64,000 nt of DNA from Vibrio tapetis subsp. quintayensis. GTDB lineage: Bacteria; Pseudomonadota; Gammaproteobacteria; Enterobacterales; Vibrionaceae. This document shows positions 9,901-16,677 of this stretch, piece by piece. Position numbers and translations under genes: made by a program. The stretch lies in NCBI RefSeq assembly GCF_030409945.1, contig NZ_JAUFQV010000019.1, positions 1-64,000 of the forward strand. The letters are read 5' to 3'. Each line of letters opens with the position of its first letter. Positions within the stretch are counted from its first letter, which is position 1. The notes under the pieces are model-generated. The model was not told where the DNA came from, ran no database searches, and worked only from the letters and a program-made list of their open reading frames with translations.

Positions 9901-10719
9901 CTCTTCAAGGCTGTCTTTATTTGCAACTGCTTCATCGAACTTGCTCTTTTTAGTGTCTAGTTGAACAAATACGTCTAGGCTATTTGCTAGGTTGATATAC
10001 TCTTTCTTATATGGGACATCGTCCATCGATGTATTGTTCAAGAAACAATCTACAATCATCGTCTTAAAACGACTCAACATTTTCTTATGGCGCATCATTG
10101 TCGCCGTCAAAATATCGATATGATTCATGTTATGGTTCGCAGAGCACAACGAATACTCATGAGCGATTGCAACTAAATTTTTACCCGCACGGTGCTTATG
10201 GGCCAAACGCTTTTTGTTATTTAGAATTACTGAGCGGTAATCGACGCTTGTTTCTATTTGCGAACTTACTGACATTGACTGAGACACAACGTTTTTAAGC
10301 CATGTTCGAGTTTCACTTCCTTGCTTAATCAGCTCGTCGTACAAATGCTGAGAAAACAATTGTTCAGCGGTTCCCGTCAAAAATCTATAGGCGACACTGG
10401 AGCCATTCCGATACATTACAGAGCACTTTCTCTCACCAAGCTTTTCATATTCGAATACGATGACAGATTTTGGAGTCGGTAAATAGTAATCAACGAAGGA
10501 AACTTTATCCGCTTGTCTGTCCACCAGCTTACTTGGATCGGCTCCATAGAACGCAGGTAATAAGCTTAATAAAGTAGACTTGCCAGCTCCGTTATCACCT
10601 GTATTGTTGCTATGCCCAATAGCTTTGACCTTGAATAACTTTCCAGGGATAAATGAGTGAAAAAGTACGATTCCTAGTAGCTTTGAACTCTTCGTTTCAG
10701 TTTTATTTATTTCTTTCAT
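6952..10719 (-). CDS. SMC-like ATPase of Wadjet/MksBEFG-like operon (JetC/MukB-like)
   Basis: This 1255-residue protein is the first gene of the operon. The N-terminal head carries Walker A GDNGAGKST (41-49). The C-terminal head has a GSEGISKL signature-like motif and a Walker B VIHWPLDELG with D1176 and E1177. The two heads are joined by long coiled-coil arms (about 230-1000), interrupted near 550-615 by a non-coil, hinge-like stretch. This is SMC/MukB architecture. The DELG Walker B differs from the DEAF-type I recall in JetC, so it may be a separate branch (for example DUF3584-like). By analogy it would be a DNA-loop-extruding motor sensing small circular or invading DNA. The region before the ATG has a weak ribosome site. 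The promoter faces a divergent WYL regulator. Confidence 0.75.
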   Translation of the reverse strand: MKEINKTETKSSKLLGIVLFHSFIPGKLFKVKAIGHSNNTGDNGAGKSTLLSLLPAFYGADPSKLVDRQADKVSFVDYYLPTPKSVIVFEYEKLGERKCSVMYRNGSSVAYRFLTGTAEQLFSQHLYDELIKQGSETRTWLKNVVSQSMSVSSQIETSVDYRSVILNNKKRLAHKHRAGKNLVAIAHEYSLCSANHNMNHIDILTATMMRHKKMLSRFKTMIVDCFLNNTSMDDVPYKKEYINLANSLDVFVQLDTKKSKFDEAVANKDSLEEYIKQLNSYRAQISSYLHQLAFSDTQLSDKIRSQKVLYSSLVGDRKDHLQKLDTELSIQRTEFERKSKVVDAIYNKRDKYESEDDILGKITLYNSLSDMLKEAESAKNHYDNLLEDVQTEESTFNAQVQKLELECSDFRSRKHQEINSILKTREEIFEHKSDRIEAMQSDLNLERKRLQDEFDEQSEKIRQEQVRLAVLEGQSLEFTQEQKGELRSLENDLEGKRQDLSVSQSVVIHLNEQLRQATKTHEGSLSAYHACRDELKEISDEIISVSRALLPTKGSLNEFLEQKLPDWRCNIGKVIDPNLLNSKNLKPIFDLDTTESMFGLHLDLDSIALPDFCLSEEKLSERLDTLKIKELETETRKEKAKSRAKSDEQETENLQKEVKIQSQRSKVFEDELSKLNLLKDQKIGQFESDAESRTYEVKKQKSVLESDFFAIKSELKANLENEEQRHQQERVQVKANFDYRLSEEDAKKSAIEALIKDKETVTSDRIRDCKLTFNHALMNKGVDPVSIESAKSKWGALERQCEEIKSFQALIIDYHTWLEAEWKYIDTYNSEKLDLERQIARGVSKRDDYEKSVGRKIDDVATSIKLDEQELISTKEAIGQLTTCTNNLEKAVDESDLVSLEDVSVDLEFHSVEHAVSLVTDKITAINTLKKEIVSKVKDVSNTILGLDDNNEIKMMWEQMRSATMTKLSENYEYAINYDSPQFSLACLGDLEELVLNVIPDVRDVKIETLRSISTQVSNYHQTLKQVNSKVDSVSSTLDKSIETGNPFPAIDSIHIKLSSKIHTFDLWKDLNLFSLELDRWSGETSRGLPSKAFLASFKQLLASFKEAQISKNLESLVEMEITIVENGRPAVVRNDEDLEKVGSEGISKLAIIVVFCGMTRFLCQDEDVVIHWPLDELGKISISNLAILFDMMAQKGICLFTAQPDLHPATYKYFATKNHIVKNVGVKSFIGGRRSKVNPLLSESKKNQSIEVVE

Positions 10720-10838
10720 TACAATGCGGTAGAGATATTCTCAACCCCTCGGCTAGTGAATGATTTACGACAAACTTACTGACTCGGCTGCCATTAAGTT
10801 AGTCCGTTATTTGCGCTTCCAACTTCCACTAGAGTTAA

Positions 10839-10864
10839 GAGGCATTTTAAAAGAGAAATGCCTC
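10839..10864. promoter_or_regulatory. inverted repeat in divergent intergenic region, candidate WYL-regulator operator
   Basis: GAGGCATTT and AAATGCCTC are perfect nine-base arms around an 8-nt spacer. They lie about midway between the starts of the SMC-like operon (10719, minus) and the WYL regulator (10993, plus). BrxR/CapW-type dimers bind inverted repeats at such positions. No T-run follows on either strand, arguing against a terminator. Confidence 0.5.
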
Positions 10865-10992
10865 AACACCCATAAGAGCCGAGTGTAACGTGTCTACTAG
10901 CGGTCAGATAATCAACTGATTTTATATTACACTGGTATCAAAAGATTCGTTAGAGTAAATTAGTACAGTTCATTTTGATAAGGGTACTCATT

Positions 10993-11844
10993 GTGCGTTG
11001 TGTTGAATCTCCACAAACAAAACGACTAAGGCTTATTGATTTCTATCTTTGCTTCTTCGGGAAAGTGAATCGATCCGACCTTATTCAGCACGGTGATATC
11101 GCCGTTGCTACAGCCAGCCGTTCTTTTAACGTTTACAAGGAACGCTGCCCCAATAACACGGTTTTCAACGAAAGCATACGAGCATATATGAGGTCAGCAT
11201 CGTTTAGCCCTGCTTTTGAGCATGAACCAGAAGCCGCTCTTAGATTAATAGCGTGGGGGCAGGAGCTAAACTCTATTCCAGTAACAACTTATGGTGTAAG
11301 CAGCTTCGCGACAGTGTTAGATTCGATATCAATTGATATCGTCTCTCAAGTCACAAGATCGATCCTGAATAAACACTGTATTTCTGTCCTGTACAGCTCC
11401 TCAACTAGCACCGAAACTAGAACCCTTACACCTCATTCTCTATTCAAAGGACTTGGGGCTTGGCACATCCGTGCTTGGGATAGTAAAAGACGTAAATTCC
11501 TGTGCTTTAGAATCAGTCGAATTCTTAAGGCTGAGCAAACTGACTGCTCATACGACAAGACTATAGAGGACGATTCTCTTTGGAACCGTGATGTCGTCTT
11601 AAGTGTTGCACCACACTCTAAGCATGAAAATAGAAATGACTTAGCCATTGATCTTGGTATGGAAGGTCAATACGTACGAAACATTACAATCAATGAAGCG
11701 TTAGCGGGCTACGTGCTCAATGACCTTCACGTAGACTGTACGCCTGATGCTTCTTTGCCGCCGCATGCTTTCAACTTGCAGTTGATGAATAGGCACGAGC
11801 TAGAAAATGTAGATTCTATTCAGGCGTTAGTTCCTGGGTATTAA
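10993..11844 (+). CDS. WYL-domain transcriptional regulator, BrxR/CapW type
   Basis: This is a 283-residue regulator counted from GTG at 10993. That start has AAGGG nine bases upstream; a TTG at 10975 in frame has no ribosome site. The N-terminal winged helix-turn-helix contains FFGKVNRSDLI and a following recognition region ending in NTVFNESIRAY, as in BrxR-like proteins. The central WYL domain contains LGAWHIRAWDSKRRKF, close to the family pattern for binding a nucleic-acid or nucleotide signal. The C-terminal WCX-like part is present. Such proteins usually repress phage-defence operons until infection. It diverges from the SMC-like operon and precedes the DUF262 pair, so it may control either or both. 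Confidence 0.8.
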   Translation: MRCVESPQTKRLRLIDFYLCFFGKVNRSDLIQHGDIAVATASRSFNVYKERCPNNTVFNESIRAYMRSASFSPAFEHEPEAALRLIAWGQELNSIPVTTYGVSSFATVLDSISIDIVSQVTRSILNKHCISVLYSSSTSTETRTLTPHSLFKGLGAWHIRAWDSKRRKFLCFRISRILKAEQTDCSYDKTIEDDSLWNRDVVLSVAPHSKHENRNDLAIDLGMEGQYVRNITINEALAGYVLNDLHVDCTPDASLPPHAFNLQLMNRHELENVDSIQALVPGY

Positions 11845-11999
11845 AAGATGGTAACAACCCAATGGTTACAAATGCTCTTTCATTCAGCTTCGAAAATTTG
11901 GAATCTCTTGAAAATTAGGCATCGACATAGAAATCGTTGATTTTTTTATTTTTAATAAGCCTTAGGCTTTGATACCCAAAAACACTGTACCTTTTCATC

Positions 12000-12063
12000 C
12001 GATTATAATCGACCTCGATAGGGACAGCTATTGTCGCAGAATATGAAACAATTTAAATTGTTT
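12000..12063. promoter_or_regulatory. two palindromes before the DUF262 pair
   Basis: CGATTATAATCG (12000-12011) and AAACAATTTAAATTGTTT (12046-12063) are both perfect palindromes in an AT-rich stretch that ends 44 bases before the first DUF262 gene. They are candidate operators or promoter elements. The rest of 11845-12107 shows no gene. Confidence 0.4.
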
Positions 12064-12107
12064 ATGCAATGTGATTAACCGTTGGTAAAGCGTAAGGAAT
12101 AACGCCT

Positions 12108-13538
12108 ATGGACAATTTAGACAAACAAGTTACTCAGGTAAAGACGCTGTTGTCTTTACCTCAATTAACTATTCCTGCCTACCAGCGACCTTATAAGTGG
12201 TCGCAAGAAAACTTGGCTGATTTACTCAATGACTTAAAGGTGTATCGAAAAAAATCAGCTTACCGTTTGGGTTCTGTAGTGTTTCACAAACACTCAGATG
12301 GATACTCAGAAAAGCTTGATATTGTTGATGGACAGCAGCGCACACTAACGCTGGTGCTTCTGGTAAAAGCCCTATTAGAAGAACGCTTAGCAGGCTTAAA
12401 GCGCCAAGATGTTAAAGAAACACTTACCTCCCTTAAAGAACCTGTAAATGCCTTTTTAAAACGACAAACCTTCAATAGTGATATTTCACATCGAAATTTG
12501 CATCAAAACTTTATGGCGGCAAAACGTGCGATGGCACGCTGTGATTTTACTGAAGCAGATATTGAATTTCTTTTGAACCGCTGTGAAGTAGTTACCTTTG
12601 TTCTGGACGATATATCTGAAGCGTTTCAATTTTTTGATTCGCAAAATGCCAGAGGCAGAGATTTAGACCCACACGATTTATTAAAAGCCTTTCACTTGCG
12701 AGAGTTTTCGCAAAGTGAAGTAGATTTAAAGGCCAACTCAGTCAGCCATTGGGAAAGCTTGGAGAGCGAGCAATTAGCACGGCTGTTTGCCAACTATTTG
12801 TTCCGTATTCGCAACTGGGCACAGGGTAAATCGGCACAGTATTTTAATAAATCACAAGTGAGTCTATTCAAAGGGGTGAACCTTGAGCAGGTTGGGCTTT
12901 ACCCTTACGTTGAGCCATTTCGTATTTCTCACCATTTTGTTGATGAGTATAACGGCCAGTACCAACGTTATATTGACCATCAGCGTATGAGTTTTCCATT
13001 CCATCTTGACCAGATGATTATCAACGGCAGACGATTTTTTGAAATGACCAGTCATTATCAACATAAGATTGCTGAGATAGTTAGTGGCGAGCGTAACTAT
13101 TCAATAAAAGAGAAAAATATAGATTCAAAACAAGCTATACGCATATTAGATCACGACCTAGAGCCTTTAGCTTGTCAGATTCTACATACTCTTAATACCT
13201 ACGGTTCTCGCACCCGCACAGGTGATGGTTATGTTCGTACTCTGTTTGATTGCGCGGTGATTTTCTATTTAGACAAGTTTGGTGCACATGAACTCTCACA
13301 GGCCATAGAAAAGCTATTTATTTGGGCATATAGCTGCCGATTACAAATGCAGGTAGTCGGTATAGAGCGAATGGATAAACATGCACTCACGCAAAATGTG
13401 TTCGAGCGCATCAAGCAAGCGGTGCAGCCAAGTGATGTTTTAAGTTGGCCGCTAATGACACTTAAGGCGTCAGATTGTAAGGGAACTAAACTTGCTGAGA
13501 TTACCGAACTGTTTAAGGAAATGAAGTACTATGAGTAA
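12108..13538 (+). CDS. DUF262 (GmrS-like) protein without visible nuclease domain
   Basis: This 476-residue protein has the DUF262 domain at its N-terminus: YQRPYKW at 25-31 and the hallmark DGQQR at 74-78. These are features of GmrSD/SspE/BrxU-type modification-dependent restriction factors, where the domain uses nucleotides. The C-terminal 200 residues are helical and lack a recognisable HNH (DUF1524) motif. It overlaps the next gene by eight bases, and that gene carries DUF262 again plus an HNH domain. The pair is probably one system, with this subunit regulatory or substrate-sensing. The target (modified phage DNA) is inferred from the family. Confidence 0.75.
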   Translation: MDNLDKQVTQVKTLLSLPQLTIPAYQRPYKWSQENLADLLNDLKVYRKKSAYRLGSVVFHKHSDGYSEKLDIVDGQQRTLTLVLLVKALLEERLAGLKRQDVKETLTSLKEPVNAFLKRQTFNSDISHRNLHQNFMAAKRAMARCDFTEADIEFLLNRCEVVTFVLDDISEAFQFFDSQNARGRDLDPHDLLKAFHLREFSQSEVDLKANSVSHWESLESEQLARLFANYLFRIRNWAQGKSAQYFNKSQVSLFKGVNLEQVGLYPYVEPFRISHHFVDEYNGQYQRYIDHQRMSFPFHLDQMIINGRRFFEMTSHYQHKIAEIVSGERNYSIKEKNIDSKQAIRILDHDLEPLACQILHTLNTYGSRTRTGDGYVRTLFDCAVIFYLDKFGAHELSQAIEKLFIWAYSCRLQMQVVGIERMDKHALTQNVFERIKQAVQPSDVLSWPLMTLKASDCKGTKLAEITELFKEMKYYE

Positions 13539-15567
13539 CCAGCAAACGCCACAAATGCAGCGCAGTAATCAAAGCACTAGTACAGTAATTCAAAACTATA
13601 ACGTTAAAGCACTATTAAGTGATACTAGCCGTTATTTAGTACCTATGTACCAACGTAACTACGCTTGGGGTGAGGGTGAAATCAACCAGTTAATACAAGA
13701 CGTATTGGACTACCAACAAAATAAACCTAATCAATCCTATTATATTGGCACTTTAGTGGTATTTGAGCGTAAGGATGGCAACTTTGAAGTGATTGATGGT
13801 CAGCAACGTTTTACCACGCTCACTTTACTCATTTTTGCACTTAAACGCTTATCTTCCGCAAGTAAAACTGTTGTCGATATGAGTTGGTATGACGTGGCAA
13901 ACCTGAATTTTGAGAGCCGTCAGAAATCGTCAGATACCTTTGCTAGCTTGATACAGGGTGTGGCCTTAGAGTACTTGAAAACCGATGACTATAACCTTGA
14001 TGTAGTAAATGGTTACGCACTTCTTGAGAAAGGGTTGATAGCTTTAGGCGACAAGCTTCAAGGGTTCTGCAATTACCTTTTCGAAAAAGTAGAAATAGCA
14101 CGTGTTTTTGTTCCTAAAGATACTGATTTGAACCATTACTTTGAGGTTATGAACAATCGAGGTGAACAACTTGAAAAACACGAAGTGGTTAAAGCAAGGT
14201 TAATGTCGGTATTCAATAACATTGAAGACCAAGATGAGAGAGCACAACACGTACTTCTACTCAGTAAAGTGTGGGACGCAACCGCCAATATGGAACGTTA
14301 TGTTCAGTATGGTTTTAGCCCAGACGAGAGGCATAATATATTTGGTAAAGAGGATTGGGGGCAATTTACACCAACAAACTACGCTGAGTTAGCTGCGACT
14401 ATTGAAAATGTAGCAACAAAACAAAACGAGCAACCTAAAAGTGTATCGCTTTCGCTCAATGACATACTAGCCAAGCCACCGCTATCGCCTTCTGGTACTG
14501 ATATTACGCTAACGCCAGAGCGGTTTAATAGTGTGATTAACTTTTCAAACTTCTTGCTCCATGTTTTGAGGGTTTTAACCGAGCAAGATATCGCGTTAGA
14601 CGACAAACGCTTGTTAGAGCAGTTTGATGCCTATTTAAATGATAATAATAACAAAATCAAAGCAGTAAAAGACTTTGTATTTGCACTACTCAAGTGCAAA
14701 TACCTATTTGACCAATACATCATTAAGCGCGAATTTAGTGATGGCAAAGATAAGTGGAGTTTGAAGAAGCTACACTTTTACAATGCTAAAAGCCAAAGCT
14801 ATATCAATACTTTTGATGACAGCAAAGAGCAAGATGATGAAGATGGTTTTGAAGGGATAAACCGTCAGGTTTTAATGTTGTTAAGTGCATTACACGTTTC
14901 AACACCCACACTCGTTTATAAGCACTGGCTAAATGGCGCACTATTCCATTTATTCAGTATGGACAGAGTTACTCCTCGCCAATACTTGAAGAAACTAGAA
15001 AACCTAGCTCGCCAGTTTGTATATGGTCGATTTTTAAGTGTGGAACCCTCAGATTATTACCACATGATTTATAAAAATGTGGGCTACTCGGAATTTGATT
15101 CGACAAGCCAACCAGCAATGAAAAAGCTACGCTATGGCGTAATTGAAAATAACTTAGTGTTTAACTATCTCGATTATTTGCTTTGGTGTGATGGCATACA
15201 AAATGCGATGGATAGTGTTATCTCCCAATTTGAGTTTACCTTTCGAAGTTCTGTAGAACACTTTTATCCACAGCACCCTCTTGATGGGCATCGCATCCTG
15301 CCTGGTAATGTTTTACATCGTTTTGGTAATCTATGTTTAATTAGCCACAGTAAAAATTCAAAATTGAGCAACTTACTACCAACTGCTAAACGCGATCATT
15401 TCAAAGCAGCCATCGTAGATAAGAGCATTGATACCCTTAAGCTGTATGAAATGATTAAGGCAATGAATAGCGCTAACGAGTGGAGCGATGCTCAAATTTC
15501 CGCACACGAACAAGATATGTTAAGCGTCTTAGTTGACGACTCGAAAAAGGAGTTTAGCTATGAGTAA
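13531..15567 (+). CDS. DUF262-DUF1524 protein (GmrSD-like restriction endonuclease)
   Basis: This 678-residue protein has an N-terminal DUF262 domain (YQRNYAW at 40-46, DGQQR at 89-93) and a C-terminal DUF1524 HNH domain. In the HNH part, EHFYPQ holds candidate catalytic H577, and FGNLCLIS holds N600, followed by NSKLSN. The long middle is helical. Fusion of these two domains is the layout of GmrSD type IV restriction enzymes and SspE. Its start lies eight bases inside the previous DUF262 gene, so translation is coupled. It is the likely cutting subunit. Confidence 0.82.
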   Translation: MSNQQTPQMQRSNQSTSTVIQNYNVKALLSDTSRYLVPMYQRNYAWGEGEINQLIQDVLDYQQNKPNQSYYIGTLVVFERKDGNFEVIDGQQRFTTLTLLIFALKRLSSASKTVVDMSWYDVANLNFESRQKSSDTFASLIQGVALEYLKTDDYNLDVVNGYALLEKGLIALGDKLQGFCNYLFEKVEIARVFVPKDTDLNHYFEVMNNRGEQLEKHEVVKARLMSVFNNIEDQDERAQHVLLLSKVWDATANMERYVQYGFSPDERHNIFGKEDWGQFTPTNYAELAATIENVATKQNEQPKSVSLSLNDILAKPPLSPSGTDITLTPERFNSVINFSNFLLHVLRVLTEQDIALDDKRLLEQFDAYLNDNNNKIKAVKDFVFALLKCKYLFDQYIIKREFSDGKDKWSLKKLHFYNAKSQSYINTFDDSKEQDDEDGFEGINRQVLMLLSALHVSTPTLVYKHWLNGALFHLFSMDRVTPRQYLKKLENLARQFVYGRFLSVEPSDYYHMIYKNVGYSEFDSTSQPAMKKLRYGVIENNLVFNYLDYLLWCDGIQNAMDSVISQFEFTFRSSVEHFYPQHPLDGHRILPGNVLHRFGNLCLISHSKNSKLSNLLPTAKRDHFKAAIVDKSIDTLKLYEMIKAMNSANEWSDAQISAHEQDMLSVLVDDSKKEFSYE

Positions 15568-15863
15568 TGTTGACAATCGCCACAGACTTAGTTGACTCCT
15601 TTTAGATAGACAAACAGGCTATCAAGTAGGAGCTTATTCAGCGTAGAAGCTTCACCTGAAAACGGTCATTTCAGTATTCTTCGCCCCAATCATGGTTTAC
15701 AAGCGGGACTTTAGCTACAATAGGCTTAGGTAAGAGAAGGATTAGTCGAATTGAAAAAGCCCTTCCACCCGCTCTATCGCCAAATTATGTAGGTACTTCG
15801 GGAGAAGTTTAAAGTTAGAGCGACTGCGAAAAGCGTATATACAAAAGGTAATTCGGTGATATC

Positions 15864-15892
15864 ACGCCCTCACTTGTGGGGGCGTTTTTTTT
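15864..15892 (+). terminator. intrinsic terminator
   Basis: ACGCCC pairs with GGGCGT around a 9-nt loop and is followed by eight T. It lies about 300 bases after the DUF262 operon, which it may end. Confidence 0.75.
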
Positions 15893-16157
15893 GTTTACAG
15901 ATTTTGATCTCTAATATAAGGGGAGTTAGTTGATTTAAGTTTATCTACTTTTCTCAGCATAATGTTGTTTTTAAGAACATAATTCCAATTAAAAGACAGC
16001 CTTCGGAGGTGACTAGGTGACCCGAAATCTAACTAGTGCTCTGCTCCTGTAAGGCTAGTCAAACATCTTAGCGGCAGCTAGTCTCTGATCTATGGGGCTT
16101 ACTACTGATTCAGCATTCAAAACTCTTTTCTTATGATCATTTCATGAACCGAACTAG

Positions 16158-16330
16158 CAAAAACACCAGATTAATAGGCTAACTTGTGAAAAACATCAGA
16201 TTATATGCAGCCAAAGGGAAAAGTATCAGATTAAGAAGCTAGTTTGCGAAAAACATCAGAGTAAATGCAGCCAAAAGGAAAAGTATCAGATTAAGAAGCT
16301 AGTTTGCGAAAACATCAGAATAAGAGGTTT
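16158..16330. repeat. 30-bp-period direct repeat array
   Basis: The core AAAACATCAGA (variants AAAGTATCAGA and AACACCAGA) recurs six times with CAGA ending at 16170, 16200, 16230, 16260, 16290 and 16319: five at exact 30-bp steps, the last at 29. The intervening 13-15 bases alternate between two types (TGCAGCCAAAGG and GAAGCTAGTTTGCG), giving two nearly identical 60-bp higher-order units. This is an iteron- or minisatellite-like array, not CRISPR. Confidence 0.8.
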
Positions 16331-16452
16331 GAAAGAGAGTGCCACAAAAAATGAAGCTCTTGCAGGCCATTTTTCAATGATGTTTAACTATATCAAACAG
16401 TGGCGGTTCGCTGTATGGAAGCTAAAACAGACTAATCACTACTACCCTCCTA

Positions 16453-16583
16453 GTTTCCATTTTGGTTATCGCTACGAAGTTCAACCAGACTTCCAAATTA
16501 CCAAAAGTTTCTAACTTGGTTATCCTTAACGTGACTTCCAAACGATTGATACAGAAAGGTAGCAAGTTTCCATCTTAGTTATC
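16453..16583. repeat. three dispersed copies of a GTTTC...GTTATC repeat
   Basis: GTTTCCATTTTGGTTATC (16453-16470), GTTTCTAACTTGGTTATC (16507-16524) and GTTTCCATCTTAGTTATC (16566-16583) are 54 and 59 bases apart. GACTTCCAAA recurs between them (about 16488 and 16533). The third copy extends into TATCTGTGATCA shared with 4135-4146. They may mark repeated insertion events at one site. Confidence 0.6.
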
Positions 16584-16613
16584 TGTGATCAGCTGAATTA
16601 ATGGCAAGTTAAT

Positions 16614-16642
16614 AAAAGGTGAACCAACAGGTTCACCTTTTT
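16614..16642. terminator. bidirectional terminator after the GGDEF-EAL gene
   Basis: AAAAGGTGAACC pairs perfectly with GGTTCACCTTTT around AACA. It lies just past the stop of the minus-strand GGDEF-EAL gene (16678) and also faces the island. Confidence 0.8.
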
Positions 16643-16677
16643 CATGTATATATTCTCCATCCTGCATTTATTCTCCA

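Larger units (their letters stand above)
15893..16677. other. gene-poor island edge
   Basis: No reading frame in 15568-16677 has a credible ribosome site plus protein-like composition. The stretch holds the terminator at 15864, the 30-bp-period array (16158-16330), three copies of a GTTTC...GTTATC repeat and a hairpin at 16614-16642. The 61-codon frame at 16329 begins inside repeat-like DNA and resembles nothing known to me. Confidence 0.5.

Noticed and set aside
11957..11969. AAGCC-TTA-GGCTT hairpin after the WYL gene as a terminator
   Set aside because: Short stem with no T-run after it; not called as a terminator.
16158..16330. CRISPR array
   Set aside because: The conserved core is only about 11 bases, the intervening pieces are themselves repeated, and no cas gene is present.
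16329..16514. 61-codon open frame in the repeat-rich island edge
   Set aside because: It starts within repeat-like sequence, has no ribosome site and no recognisable composition.
16566..16642. Superintegron attC sites at the island flank
   Set aside because: The long imperfect palindromes and the RYYYAAC/GTTRRRY core sites of Vibrio attC elements are not present; the shared hairpin looks like a terminator.
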